Part shown: piece after piece, positions 13,801-22,527 of the stretch
Position numbering within the stretch: the stretch's first letter is position 1
Layout of the letters: each line of letters starts with the position of its first letter
Assembly: GCA_951217055.1 (NCBI GenBank)
Contig: OX578280.1
Span: 10,976,271-11,040,270, forward strand
Direction: 5' to 3'
DNA: 64,000 nucleotides
DNA from: Gerris lacustris
Lineage: Eukaryota > Arthropoda > Insecta > Hemiptera > Gerridae
The notes under the pieces: model-generated
The model's database searches: none
The model's input: only the letters and a program-made list of their open reading frames with translations
What the model was told of the DNA's origin: nothing
Made by a program: the position numbers and the translations under genes

Positions 13801-16800
13801 CTTGATTTTCGGAAACAGGAAGAATCACAGAGTGCTAAATCAGGCAAGTATGCCGCGTGTGTTCGAGCACTGGAGTGCCTCTAGCAACTAAATAGCGCTT
13901 CACAGACAGCGAGTTATGGGCAGGTGCGTTGTCCAGGTGCAAGATCCACGCCTTGTTTTTTTTGGTACCAACTTCGCACAGACTTTCTTCATGTTTAATT
14001 GATCATGTAAAATTTGTCTGATCAATCATAATTACACATACTGTAGACTGTTACTCCCCTTATAAAAACAGAAGTTTGATATTCCTTTGTCCCAAAGTAC
14101 ATAGGACAAAACATACCTTTATCTTAATAGTTGTTTAGACAAAGGCATGTATAAATAATTATATCCATTTATAATCTAAATATATAGGGGAGTAACAATC
14201 TAAAGAAGTACCATGAACTAGATTAAAAACAATGTGTTTACACTGATGGATACAGTATTCAGTTCGTTTTCAATATACTATGTAAATGAAGCTATTGTGT
14301 AGTGGGTTAGTTACCATATACTACATTCACACACTGTTATAAAAGCATTATGGATCCGATTTGTTTTTAAAACAATACATGTTCACACAACCAAAAATAC
14401 AGGTGATCGAATTATTTGTTTTCGATATCTCATAACGGTGACGTCATGATTAAAATCTTCTTTAAAGGGTAAGAAGAAAAGAAGACTAAATCGTGTTGTG
14501 TGGCAACGTTTCGGCTGCACGAGCCATTTTCGAGCCTAAACATATAAAGTTTATTGTAAGCAATGACATACACAATAACTAATAAAACTTAATACCGTTG
14601 ATCAATACTCTCTAACTCACAGTTTTTTCAACTGAATGTAAAATTTAAATTGGATAGAGGTAATTACCAGTTTTTCTTTTAACAGTATTAAGTTTTATTA
14701 GTTACAAGGCTTGTAGCAGATTTTCCTCCAAATAAGTGACTTTTAAGTGACCTGTTTTCCCCAAATAAGTGACTTTTAAGTGACTTAATTTTAAGTATAA
14801 AAATATTATTATAGTTACTTTTTGTTGTGATAAACAACAAAATTTATAAAAATTATAGAACGGTTTTTTGTTCATTTGATTTTGTGTACCGTAACTGTCC
14901 GAAAAAAAAAAAAAAAAAAAAAAAAATTGGTACAGGGTACCTCAGAACGTTTCCTCACTTCAGAGGCCACGTCCAATGCTGCGCATGGACGTGGTCAGTA
15001 CTTGGATGGGTGACCGTTTTGAACTAACTGATTTTATCATCATATTTTTTTGGTGGGCTTGTTTGTCATACAGAGAGGTATATTCGTGCCATATTTCAAC
15101 TCGATCAAGACCATTTTCAATTTATTACGATTTTTAAAATGTTTGCTGACTCAGCAAACTGCGTTCAAGATGGCGGAAAAAGTTGATTTTCCGGGGGGCA
15201 CAACTACAGATAAAGACTGATATCCTGCCGTTTCAACTCTCTAGGTTAAATACCTTGATGATAACATACACACGCACATACATACACACACATACATACA
15301 TACAGATGTCATGCTGAAAACCACTCTGGAGGTCTCCCAAAACGGATAATTCCGTTGAAACCTCAAAAAAAAGTTTTTGGTGAAAACAATACTTTTCCTA
15401 CTATAGGTTGTGAGGAAAAGTAATAATAATTAGGAGGGAGTTCGGAATAAAATATTATTTTTATTTTTTTCATCCATCTTCTTAATATTGACGATAAAAC
15501 ACAACACACGCCAGCTGAATATAGTGCAACTGTTACAAACTTTATCATTCATCACAGTTCAAAGTAGGCCTAATATAAAATTCATAGTTAAAAAAGTCTT
15601 GAGCTTACAAAATCCCTTTTGAAAAACAGTTATAATATATGTTTTGTATTTAAAAAACTACAAAAAATAAAAAAAATTATCCTTGTAAGCCCAAATAAGT
15701 GACTTTCAGTGACTTTTTTTTAAATAAGTGACAAAAAAGTGACTCTCGTCAAAATAAGTGACTTTCAGTGGCTCACTACAAGCCCTGTAGTTATTGTGTA
15801 TGTCATTGCTTACAATAAACTTTATATGTTTAGGCTCGAAAATGGCTCGTGCAGCCGAAACGTTGCCACACTACATGATTTAGTCTTCTTTTCTTCTTAC
15901 CCTTAAGGATCCACCTTACCATTAAGAACTATTACTACAGAGTACACATAGCACTATAATAAACCTTCCTTAAAGTTACCTAATATGCCCGTGAATTTTT
16001 ACATTTCTTATTTACGTTATTAAAACTTCTTACAGGTTCTTTATAGTAGTAACTTTTTTGGTAGTTTTTTTTATAAAAAAAAACAAAAAAAAACGGAAGC
16101 TCATGAAAACAAACAACTTAAAAATTGGAAAAGAGTAAAATAACCTGATATCTCAATCCCTTCCACGATCAGTTCATGCGAGCATTATGAATACGATCCC
16201 CGGTTCTGATCACATATTTTTAGTGGAGCGGATTTGAACCGATACGATCCTTTGTTCTCCATTCACACAAACATTTTCAAACCCATTGCCAAAACAATGT
16301 GTGAACGTAGTAATAGTCTAAATCTTAAGCGCTCTATACACTATCCAGTGTGATGGTTCGTACATAATCTTAATTCGCTGTGCTGCCAAGGCTATAGGTC
16401 AATCTAACATTTGAATATAAAAAAAATGGGCCAAAATTAATTGTACGGTGCCATCGATACCTTAATTAATTTTGTACTTCCATTTGGACCTCTACCTGGT
16501 CTATATGCTGCAGGGTTGTTTTTCTTCTGAAAATGAGCTCCGCACCGCGAAGAGGCAATTAAACATTTCTAAGGCAGAATAAATTAATTTTGTACTTTGA
16601 TTCTGTAAACAGCACCGTACAATTCACTTTTACCAAAAAATGCTATAAATTAACATCATTGATACTATTTTTTTAACTTAATAAGATATACCTATCTATT
16701 AGTCCAGGAGATAACGTGCAAAAAAGTGTCTGACTAGAATTTTGTGTATAAGTAAATGTTTTGGTTCCTTATTCCCTTATTATTGTTTAGCTATAGTACA

Positions 16801-17832
16801 ACATTTGTACTAGTCCAGGAGATAGCGAGCAAAAAAGTGTCTGACTAACATCAAGCTAGAATTTTGTGTATAAATTAATCTTTTGGTGCCTTTTAAGAAT
16901 ATATGGTCGGCTAAGTTAGTCTGCGGGACATAGTTTGGCAATAGGTATTTGAAAAAACAAACCGGTGGAGAGCGGCCATGCCCCGCCCTTTTTGGTGGAC
17001 AATATGATTTTCATGATCCTGAGTACGAACTTAGTTAGTAGACCAATAATCAAGTTGATGGTAGTTTGTAACTTAATAGGTTAGTTAGTCAAATATTACT
17101 TGTAATTCCCCAGTCAAGGGACAAACTACCACCAACATGATTTTTGGTCTACTAACTAAGTTCGTACTTAGGATCATAAAAATCAGATTGTCTACCAAAA
17201 AAAGGGACATACCCACTCTCCACCGGATTGTTTTTTTCAAATGCCTATTGCCAAGCTATGTCCCGCAGACGAACTTAGCCGACCATATATTCTTAAAAGG
17301 CACCAAAACATTTACTTGTATACAAAATTCTAGCTTGATGTTAGTCAGACACTTTTTTGCACGCTATCTCCTGGACTATATGTATTTTTGTAAGGATTCA
17401 AAACTCGTTACCAAAGTTAATTTCATAGAGATCAAAATACTTACTTTCATTTCTATAGGTATTTAGGCGAGACGGTCTGAAAGAGCGTCTTTTAAGAGAT
17501 GCATCATTTCTAGCATTACTTGCTCGATTTCTGTTTTGCTTAGATCTTCTACTGATAGATGTTTTAACATTAAGATCAGGTGAATCTCTTCCACGAGATT
17601 TAGAACGCGGATGATGATGGGTAGGTTTTGAACGGAACGGGGATTCAGTTAAAAGGCTATCAGAGTGTCTAGTTGTATTTTTACGACCGTAAGCAGTGTG
17701 AATATTCAGATTGGAATCAATAGACTTCTTGTAAACATCCTGAGCAGGTAAAGGAATATCGTCATCGTCGTCTAAGATTTCGCCTTCTTCAAAATCGTCG
17801 ACATTATCACTTTGAACACTAGCGGACGTCAT
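2510..17832 (-). CDS. ZFC3H1: ZFC3H1 orthologue, 5' part (five coding exons, C-terminus outside window)
   Basis: Join (minus strand): 17445-17832, 10935-12616, 9136-9213, 2865-4174, 2510-2587. All junctions are GT-AG and the phases agree (1, 0, 0, 2). ZFC3H1 is the large nuclear protein that, with the helicase MTR4, forms the PAXT connection feeding polyadenylated nuclear RNA to the exosome. Recognition rests on collinear landmarks shared with vertebrate ZFC3H1: an acidic start with EEGEILDDDDD (residues 15-25), an arginine/serine-rich stretch, LLELRMAALKTA, EELDEDILRAHLLKTLS, PKLVISLDSDSESES, then EEYRRLKIKLEKLK and a coiled coil ending exon 4. About 1179 codons are seen; the CCCH zinc finger and HAT-repeat region of the family are missing and should lie left of position 1. 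Introns 1 and 4 (4.8 and 5.0 kb) are filled with repeats. Family assignment is firm; exact first codon and one possible extra intron (3081-3155) are less so. Confidence 0.85.
2865..4174 (-). CDS. ZFC3H1: ZFC3H1 exon 4 (coding)
   Basis: Residues 717-1152 plus two bases. Opens AVRHLPIQQQEEYRRLKIK, matching the 'EYRLLKEEI' helix of vertebrate ZFC3H1. The middle is a Ser/Thr/Lys-rich linker with a triple repeat around MSLAPKV (3575-3640). The end is a coiled coil from about residue 1090 (DEDLSEKLKDAESKYEETLN), then ALKELSFKG-like helix. The donor GTGAGT at 2859-2864 leaves AA, completed by G of exon 5. A 75-nt in-frame segment at 3081-3155 has GT...AG ends and encodes an out-of-character hydrophobic peptide, so it may be an intron. 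Confidence 0.83.
4295..5259. mobile_element. MITE-like element with 24-bp terminal inverted repeats
   Basis: Ends ATGGGTGATTCCAATTTAAA (4295) and its inverse at 5259, one mismatch over 24 bp. Flanked by the direct repeat GTAT (4291-4294 and 5260-5263). 965 bp, no coding capacity. Lies in ZFC3H1 intron 4. Confidence 0.75.
5260..6639. other. ZFC3H1 intron 4, unassigned part
   Basis: AT-rich with a poly-A/(TAA)n run near 5428-5452. No exon or element ends recognised. Confidence 0.4.
6640..6817. repeat. Imperfect palindromic repeat
   Basis: Arms CCGCGTCACGAAGGGGTTCA (6649 on) and the inverse TGTGACGCG region at 6801-6810 pair over about 35 bp with few mismatches. A related sequence with the same start TTTTCCCGTAAAATC lies at 40575-40665 in an Hsc70-5 intron, so this is a dispersed family. 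Confidence 0.55.
7046..7450. mobile_element. Pogo/Tigger-type MITE
   Basis: CAGTAGAACCTTGCTTACAC at the left, inverse AAGGTTCTACTG at the right, flanked by TA on both sides (7044-7045, 7451-7452) as in Tc1/mariner-pogo elements. Interior is built from short repeats of the form AACCTCRATAACACGAC. No ORF of note. Confidence 0.75.
7553..7912. mobile_element. Foldback element
   Basis: Long inverted repeat with perfect ends: TAACATTATGGTATTATTAG at 7553 and its inverse ending at 7912. Inner arms also pair (TGTCTGACCACAAGAATAAT with ATTATTCTTATGGTCAGACA). A 35-nt poly-T run (about 7790-7830) has expanded in one arm. Confidence 0.7.
7968..8479 (-). mobile_element. Non-autonomous Helitron
   Basis: On the minus strand it starts TCTATATTATT (8479 or 8483), preceded by A. 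It ends with the hairpin GGGGGCAGAGCCCCC followed by CTAG (7968) and a host T, the classical A|TC...CTRR|T Helitron signature without target duplication. The body is GC-richer than its surroundings and includes a piece (8085-8200) shared with the repeat at 24040-24200. Confidence 0.65.
8656..8814. mobile_element. Pogo/Tigger-type MITE, truncated copy
   Basis: Matches the right 160 bp of the element at 7046-7450, from GAACAAGTCTAGRCTTGAAA to the terminal CTACTG and TA. The left end is missing. Confidence 0.7.
8815..9135. other. ZFC3H1 intron 4, nothing recognised
   Basis: AT-rich, no element ends or ORF. Confidence 0.4.
9136..9213 (-). CDS. ZFC3H1: ZFC3H1 exon 3 (coding, 78 nt)
   Basis: Residues 691-716, starting VKKKAPSPKQSLKKP and ending SSTPV. 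Bounded by TGTATAG acceptor and GTAAGT donor, phase 0 on both sides, so it could be skipped without a frameshift. It is strongly basic and lies in a linker between the acidic block and the coiled coil. Confidence 0.8.
9733..10720. mobile_element. Foldback element with TATACAGGGTGGG ends, with a later insertion
   Basis: The left arm starts TATACAGGGTGGGACAAAAA; the right arm is its inverse (GTGGG... ending CCCTGTATA at 10720). Pairing resumes inside (10030-10265 with 10390-10605), so nearly the whole element folds. The left arm is interrupted at about 9840-10018 by a T-run-led 180-bp insert that has no partner on the right. Flanking GTATAATACGCAC sequences at about 9256 and 10790 suggest it landed in an older repeat. 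Confidence 0.7.
9842..10018 (-). mobile_element. Probable retroposed fragment inside the foldback left arm
   Basis: Absent from the right arm, so inserted after the foldback formed. Begins with a T-run on the plus strand, i.e. a poly-A tail on the minus strand, like the Jockey copy at 35684. Source not identified. Confidence 0.4.
10935..12616 (-). CDS. ZFC3H1: ZFC3H1 exon 2 (coding)
   Basis: Residues 130-690. The acceptor TTTTTAG joins GG to the A left by exon 1, giving Arg and then LSSIVQDRARAGTPYEERLR. Close to the start is a coding minisatellite: six or seven copies of a short unit of the form RTKNCSSPP / RTKKGTSPT (roughly 12360-12490). Conserved blocks follow: LLELRMAALKTAV, EELDEDILRAHLLKTL and VPKLVISLDSDSESESESS. 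The exon ends KEEPKPK at an in-phase GTATTT donor. Mostly low-complexity, Ser/Asp/Glu-rich and probably disordered. Confidence 0.85.
13201..13351. repeat. Perfect 151-bp palindrome with a tRNA B-box-like centre
   Basis: 67-bp arms (13201-13267 and 13285-13351) are exact inverses around a 17-nt loop. Read on the minus strand the centre gives GGTTCAAATCCCCGC, an RNA polymerase III B-box / T-arm sequence, but no full tRNA is present. Lies in ZFC3H1 intron 1. The sequence just right of it (TTTAATCGTTCCGTAGTA) recurs near 52540. Confidence 0.85.
13563..14032 (-). pseudogene. mariner transposase relic with internal deletion
   Basis: Minus strand reads ILHDQLNMKKVCAKLVP (second helix-turn-helix part), then jumps in frame to LHLDNAPAHNSLSVKRYL (second catalytic Asp block). 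It continues ALKGTWFESMEEVK, EDFQHCFVDQWKKLMEQC and ARGGEYIEEEH. The region carrying the first catalytic Asp is deleted and stops are present. TACGAGGTCTGG at 13563 looks like the element end. Confidence 0.75.
14041..14212. mobile_element. MITE family GGTACTTC, truncated copy
   Basis: The longer half-unit of the family described at 52204-52438. Right end intact (AACAATCTAAAGAAGTACC), left end truncated at TGTAGACTGTTACTCCCC. Abuts the mariner relic. Confidence 0.7.
14705..15787. mobile_element. hAT-like element, middle layer of the nest
   Basis: Ends CAAGGCTTGTAG and inverse CAGGGCTTGTAG, with clustered sub-terminal AAATAAGTGACTTT motifs at both ends, as in many hAT elements. Flanked by the direct repeat TAGTTA (14699-14704 and 15788-15793). 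The duplication is 6 bp, shorter than the usual 8 of hAT. No transposase seen. Confidence 0.7.
14928..15432 (+). mobile_element. 5S-rRNA-like SINE (copy 1), inner layer of the nest
   Basis: After an A-run, GGTACAGGGTACCTC leads to GACGTGGTCAGTACTTGGAT plus GGGTGACCG (14984-15016), closely matching the internal promoter of 5S rRNA genes. The body (GTCATACAGAGAGGTA ... AAGATGGCGGAAAAAGTTGA ... AGTCATGCTGA-like) and end GAGGAAAAGTAATAAT are shared with the copy at 55938-56695. A (CATA/CACA)n patch lies at 15268-15305. Confidence 0.7.
16439..16624. mobile_element. Small MITE with GTACGGTGC ends
   Basis: AATTGTACGGTGC at the left and its exact inverse at the right. The interior has GACCTCTACCTGG and GGGTTGTTTTTCTTC followed by GCACCGCGAAG, shared with 42640-42720 and 42900-42980. 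Confidence 0.65.
16702..16790. repeat. Solo end of the TAGTCCAGGAGATA foldback family
   Basis: TAGTCCAGGAGATAACGTGC and about 60 bp more match the left arm of the complete element beginning at 16811; no partner arm of its own. Confidence 0.6.
16811..17378. mobile_element. Foldback element (uninterrupted copy)
   Basis: Starts TAGTCCAGGAGATAGCGAGC and ends with the inverse CTATCTCCTGGACTA. Arms of about 270 bp pair through CGACCATATATTCTTAAAAG and GGTAGTTTGT. 568 bp. Ends 67 bp before the ZFC3H1 exon 1 donor side. Serves as the reference for the disrupted copy at 31183-32891. Confidence 0.8.
17445..17832 (-). CDS. ZFC3H1: ZFC3H1 exon 1 (coding)
   Basis: Codes residues 1-129 plus one base. Start chosen at ATG 17830-17832 because it immediately precedes the acidic motif EEGEILDDDDD, which sits at the N-terminus in this family; an in-frame codon further upstream would add an unrelated hydrophobic stretch. 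Motifs of the EDGEI/EEGEL kind are known docking sites for the cap-associated factor ARS2, so this is the likely ARS2 contact (inference). The rest is rich in R and S (SRSKQNRNRASNARND). The donor GTAAGT lies at 17439-17444. The intron-side flank, 17378 and below, is a foldback transposon. Confidence 0.85.
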
Positions 17833-18949
17833 AGTCGCAATTCTATTTTGAAAACTATTTAATCTAAAGTTTAAATCGACAAACCACGGCTCCTCAAAAT
17901 ACATAGAGGTAATAACTAAAACATCATAAAAAAAATTAAACGAAATTGCAATTTTACAAGTGCGTACTACACCCCACACGGAATGACATCAAATCATAAC
18001 ATAGCTTCTTCTTCTTCAGTAAAATAAAAATTATACCCTTATTATCAGTGTTACCAGTATAACTATTAATAAAAAAAAAATGTATATCAAATAATATTAT
18101 TATACACTAAATAAATGTTTTAAACAGTGTATAAAATATTGAACAATAATTTTAATCTTCATAATTCTAATAATTTTATAATCTTAAGTTTTAGGGCATC
18201 AACTTCTTAAAATAGTTGGCTCCTCTTCAAATAACCTTATTACGTTAACGAGTAGGTCTGCATAGTGCTGCCATCATTACCAGTGGTTAACCATAAAACT
18301 ATCATATATTAGTTAATTACCTAAGTATGTTGTACTCAAAACGAAAATGAAAATGATAGAACAAATAATTAATCAAATTTTAATGTTTGGCAAAGGAAAA
18401 CAACGTATTTGTTTTTCTTTTTTTTCTATAGCTACTTTAAGTTGTGTGCATATTTTTTTTCCTTTTTCCTCTTAAGGAGAGTGTACCTACTCCTGCTAGA
18501 CTGTCCTAACTCCCAGTTTACACAGAAGACTAATCTAGACTAGATAGATCTGTTAATAGACTGGTCGTAGAGCCAATCTATTAAAAACTCTCTACGTTCT
18601 GTACACACTACAGTACTCTTGTACATCCATATAGAGTGATGCCAAAGCTGCCACGCTACCCAACTTAATTTTTTTGCATCATGTTGATTAAAAGCCGAAG
18701 CAGACATATTGCAACAGCTGGTAGAAGTATGATATCGAAACTAGCAGGGAAAAAATAATTAAATTTCCCTACAAAAATAAAGAAATTTTATTGTCAATAT
18801 TTAAAAAGATGGGTTTGATATCATACTTTATACAATGGGGTACGTTTATGATATTAAACCCACCCAAACAAAAATAAAATGATGAAAGGTTTAAAATTTC
18901 CCAACATTAGTGATTAAAAAATCACAGGGAAGTTCTTGCGTCCAAGTAC
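17833..18949. other. ZFC3H1 upstream region
   Basis: Should contain the ZFC3H1 promoter. No clear TATA/Inr or CpG feature stands out. Short palindromic module GGGTTTGATATCATAC ... GATATTAAACCCACCC at 18809-18868 belongs to a dispersed family (see 19838). Confidence 0.4.
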
Positions 18950-19833
18950 TTTTTAGGGTTTTGTAGATGATTAAGCATACCCATTATGTAATTATGATTT
19001 TTTTTTTCTTCGATCCTAAGGGTCCCGGGTTCGATCCCCCGGGAGGTCACAATGTTTTTTTTTAGGTAATAACGACAAGATAAATTACATTTTTTAGGAA
19101 ATTTTCATCGCCCAACCATATGGTGTAACCATGAATCATTTCAAAATTTTAAGACCAGCCATTATATAAAATTGTTTTGGGGGTATATTTTGACTTATAA
19201 AACCAATAAAGAATTAAAAATTTAAAAGAGCAAATATATATTTGTATCCTACTCTTCAGCAGCTTTCATTTGATACCCAACTCAAAATTTTTAAAAAATA
19301 AAATTTTGGGCGTACTCCAAATTTTCGCGCACAAAATTGGTAATTTTTAAAACCTGGGAATGAACTCCCGGAAATATCATCGCCCCATGATAAGGTATTA
19401 TTATGAATTATTTCGAAATTTTAGCACCAGCCGATCTATAGTGGTTGGGGGGGGGGGATTTTTTTTGGGTATATTTTGATTTATTTAACCAATAATACTA
19501 TAAACCAATAGTACTACCAGGAATGCAACATTTAAAAAATCATATATATATTTGTGTCCTACTCTTCAGCAGCTTTCATTTGATACCCTACTCAAAAATT
19601 AAAAAAATATAAATTTTTGAGTTTACCACATTTTTTCGAATTGCGCATGCGCAAATCTAATTATGAACTTCTGTATATTTTTCCTGTGGTTGGGTCAAAA
19701 AGTTGCACCAGTGTTTCAAATTTCAGTTCTTTCGCTTAAACGGTTCGGGCCCTATGAACCAAAGAGCGACGGACGGACGGACACATCACCCTCGGTATAA
19801 GGGTTTTGAGAAGGATCTACAAAACCCTAAAAA
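18950..19833. mobile_element. Element with perfect 19-bp terminal inverted repeats
   Basis: TTTTTAGGGTTTTGTAGAT at 18950 and its exact inverse at 19815-19833. The interior holds two direct copies of a unit containing CCTACTCTTCAGCAGCTTTC and TTTGATACCC. It also has a B-box-like GGTTCGATCCCCC (19029-19041), an NRF1-like GCGCATGCGC (19643-19652) and GACGGACGGACGGACA. Related units occur at 34165-35120 and 45663-46316. Confidence 0.7.
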
Positions 19834-19837
19834 GGGG

Positions 19838-20220
19838 TGGGTCTAATATAATATTATATATAATGGTGTAAGAGTATGATATAGAACCCACCCAAGCTCC
19901 ATTCCATACGCTCTTATTCAGGAATGTAGAAAGGCACATGTGCTTTGAGTAGGGCAAAATAAAGAAGGAAAATAAGATCTTATATAATCCTATGTACGAT
20001 GGCATAAGATTATGATATTGACTCCATCTAAATATGTTTAGTATTTTTTAATAAACTTTAATACTCTCACACCATTGTATATATATATTATTATATCAAA
20101 CTCACCCTGTATTTTTCCCCTGTTACTTTGCCCTACTAAAAGCCACCATGCCTTTCTCAAATCCCAAATAAGAGTGAAGGAAATAAAATATATGGGTAGG
20201 TTTGATATCATACTCTTAAG
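19838..20220. repeat. Palindrome-type MITE (intact copy)
   Basis: Starts GGGTGGGTCTAATATAATAT and ends GGTTTGATATCATACTC; modules of this kind recur at 8562-8603, 18809-18868 and 22882-22970. Includes ATGTACGATGGCATAA, shared with the disrupted copy at 7451. Confidence 0.5.
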
Positions 20221-20440
20221 CCATTGTAACAGGTGGAGCAAAAGATATGAATCGGTTTTGAACAGCCAGCGCTCGGCTTGTGGTGGTAGGGGAAAGATGG
20301 GAGGGGCCTTGTTATGGCAGTGGGAGAATCTAGTTCTTAGTCAGAATTTTAGAATCTATCTAAATTTTTTTCTATTTTTTTTTTTTTTTTTTTTTTTAGA
20401 ATCTATCTAAGTTTCATTTAGTTTGAATTTTCACTATTGA

Positions 20441-21127
20441 AGCAAGTGAAAACCCAAGGAAAATTCACCAAAGACCGCTCCACTCCCCTAAAGTGACTGT
20501 ATGGTGTGCAGTATCCCAATTTGGGATTTTTGGACCTTACTTTTTCGAGGATAATGGACACAACGTCACTATCACCGCTGAGCATTATGTGTTAATGTTG
20601 GAAGAGTTCTTTTGAACCTGAACTGGAAGAATTGAGTGAGGCAAATAATCTGGGAGACATCTGGTTCCAACAGGACGGGGCTACATCCCACACAGCTAGA
20701 ATTTTAATGGCGAGATTGTGGCAAATGTTCCCCTGGCACCTGGTCTCTGTGTGGGGTGACGTGAAGTGGCCTGCGCGCTCACCAGATTTGAGTATTGGTG
20801 ACTTGATTTCTTTGGGGACACCTAAAGGTATAAAGTTTTTAAACATCGTCCACACACCCTGGAAGAACTTAAGGAAATAATCAGGGAGGAAGTTACGGCT
20901 ATACCCATCCCAATGTGCCGGTAAATGGTTGAAAACTTCCGGAATCGTCTTCAAGAATGCATTGCGGCTGACGGCCGCCATATTAATGATGTCATCTTTA
21001 AATCTTAATGTAAAATACTAGATCGTCTACTGTATCGAACAATATAAACGTAATTTCTGTAGGTTGAATTGTTTTTGTTCTACATCCCTTTAAATCTATT
21101 CATATATTTTGCCCCACCCTGTATATA
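20441..21127 (+). pseudogene. Tc1/mariner-superfamily transposase relic
   Basis: Broken frames read ENPRKIHQRPLHSPKVTVWC, FGIFGPYFFEDNGHNVTI, then after a frameshift DIWFQQDGATSHTARILMAR and WPARSPDLS. After another break comes HTLEELKEIIREEV, then MVENFRNRLQECIAADGRHI. This is the DDE half of an IS630/Tc1-like transposase; the N-terminal DNA-binding part is missing. The right end CCACCCTGTATA matches many element ends here. Confidence 0.8.
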
Positions 21128-21625
21128 GTAGGGGTTTCCAATCTTTTTGGTTGAAGGCTTGGATTTGGAAATAATGGTCCATAGGGGCCGGATAAAGTAA
21201 CACTCAGCTATCGGACTTCACAATTGTAGGGAATATTTAGATCAGCAATATCCAACCCTAATAAGGATCGTACAGATCATATTTGATGTTTGAAATGGCA
21301 TTTGATTATGGAGAATTTATAATTTTGCATCGTTTAGGTTCATTTCTTAACTTTTTTTGTGGCGCTGCAGGCTGGATAAAACGTCTCATGGGCCAAATCA
21401 AGCCAGCGGGCTGTATTTTAGAGACCCCTGCTATATAGTATTAAATCAATCCAACCCAAAATTTAAATTTTGAAAATATTGGCATTGACATTTCTTGATG
21501 AAGGGATTGTTTTATATTTTATCTACGATTGATACGAAATATAAACATTATAACTCTGTTTAGATGTGTAGAAAGTGATTATTTACGTACTTGTATTCAT
21601 TGCGCATGCGCGTCTCATAGTTCTG

Positions 21626-21675
21626 AAGAATTCCTCTTCTTTACCACGCTAGCGCGTTAAAGAAGAGGAATTCTT
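21626..21675. repeat. Perfect 18-bp-arm hairpin
   Basis: AAGAATTCCTCTTCTTTA and its exact inverse around a 14-nt loop that itself contains CGCTAGCG. Could fold as a stable cruciform or RNA hairpin. Confidence 0.75.
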
Positions 21676-21745
21676 AAGCTTTACGCAAGATTACCGAGTT
21701 TGTTTACATTTAACAAAACTAATTTGCTGTTCTTTTATTAAAGTA

Positions 21746-22527
21746 CAGTAGAGTCTCGCTAATCCGGGTTTAACGGGACCGAACCCAGTCCGGATTACCG
21801 AAAGTCCGGATTAAACGGAATTAGTTTTAATGTGTCTGTAGAACTAGCTTTAGGAGAGTAAAACTATTAAAATCGAGGTTTTTATCGTAAAAATTACTTC
21901 TATTAGTCTCCAAAACCCAAAACATGCTTATACAACGTAGGTCCACTATTTAAGTTAAGAGCTGTTCTGTCACCAATCATGTCAAATATCAAATGAATTA
22001 AAATAAAATTACAATCTATTAAGCAGGTGGCAGGTATAGAAGGGACTTCCTGAGAAACAGGCTGAGTTCCGATATGAAATTCGAGGAGCGATAATCATTT
22101 CACAAAAAGTTGAGACATTAGACATTGTTGGCTTGGCAAAATTTCATGGAACTGGGTTGAGCCGCCGCTACATGTTTATAAAACCCTTCCCCATCTCAGT
22201 CACATATAGTTGTACTTCCTGGAATACACTTCCTTTATATCTTCCGCCCTACATTTCTATGGAACCGAAACAGATTTATCGATGTTCTTACTTATTCTTA
22301 AATCTGTTAATTTTTAACAAAATACCGGGTATTCCTCGTGTTAGACTGTTTGAATATACACCTATAAACTATACTAGGAACAATTTTATACATTTTAATA
22401 GACGATAAAAGCAGAAACTCCAATTATCTTAACAATTAATAAATCTTAACAGGCCCTGGCTCCAATTTGTACATAGTTTTTGACCCGTCCGGATTATACG
22501 GATGTCCGGATAAACGAGACTCTACTG
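21746..22527. mobile_element. Pogo/Tigger-type non-autonomous element
   Basis: CAGTAGAGTCTCGCTAATCC at the left, inverse GAGACTCTACTG at the right, TA duplicated on both sides. 782 bp; internal frames show no transposase. Confidence 0.8.

Larger units (their letters stand above)
14464..15907. mobile_element. Foldback element, outer layer of a three-level nest
   Basis: Arms of about 130 bp: AAGGGTAAGAAGAAAAGAAG at the left and the inverse at 15890-15907, including the shared GTGGCAACGTTTCGGCTGCA. The right arm is interrupted by the element 14705-15787; removing it restores pairing (ATTAGTTATTGTG against CACAATAACTAAT). Confidence 0.8.

Noticed and set aside
17833..17979. N-terminal extension of ZFC3H1 exon 1 from an upstream in-frame start
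   Set aside because: Adds an unconserved hydrophobic stretch; the ATG at 17832 gives the family's acidic N-terminus.
22133..22408. 91-codon plus-strand ORF
   Set aside because: Lies inside the pogo-type MITE 21746-22527, no transposase motif, AT-driven composition.
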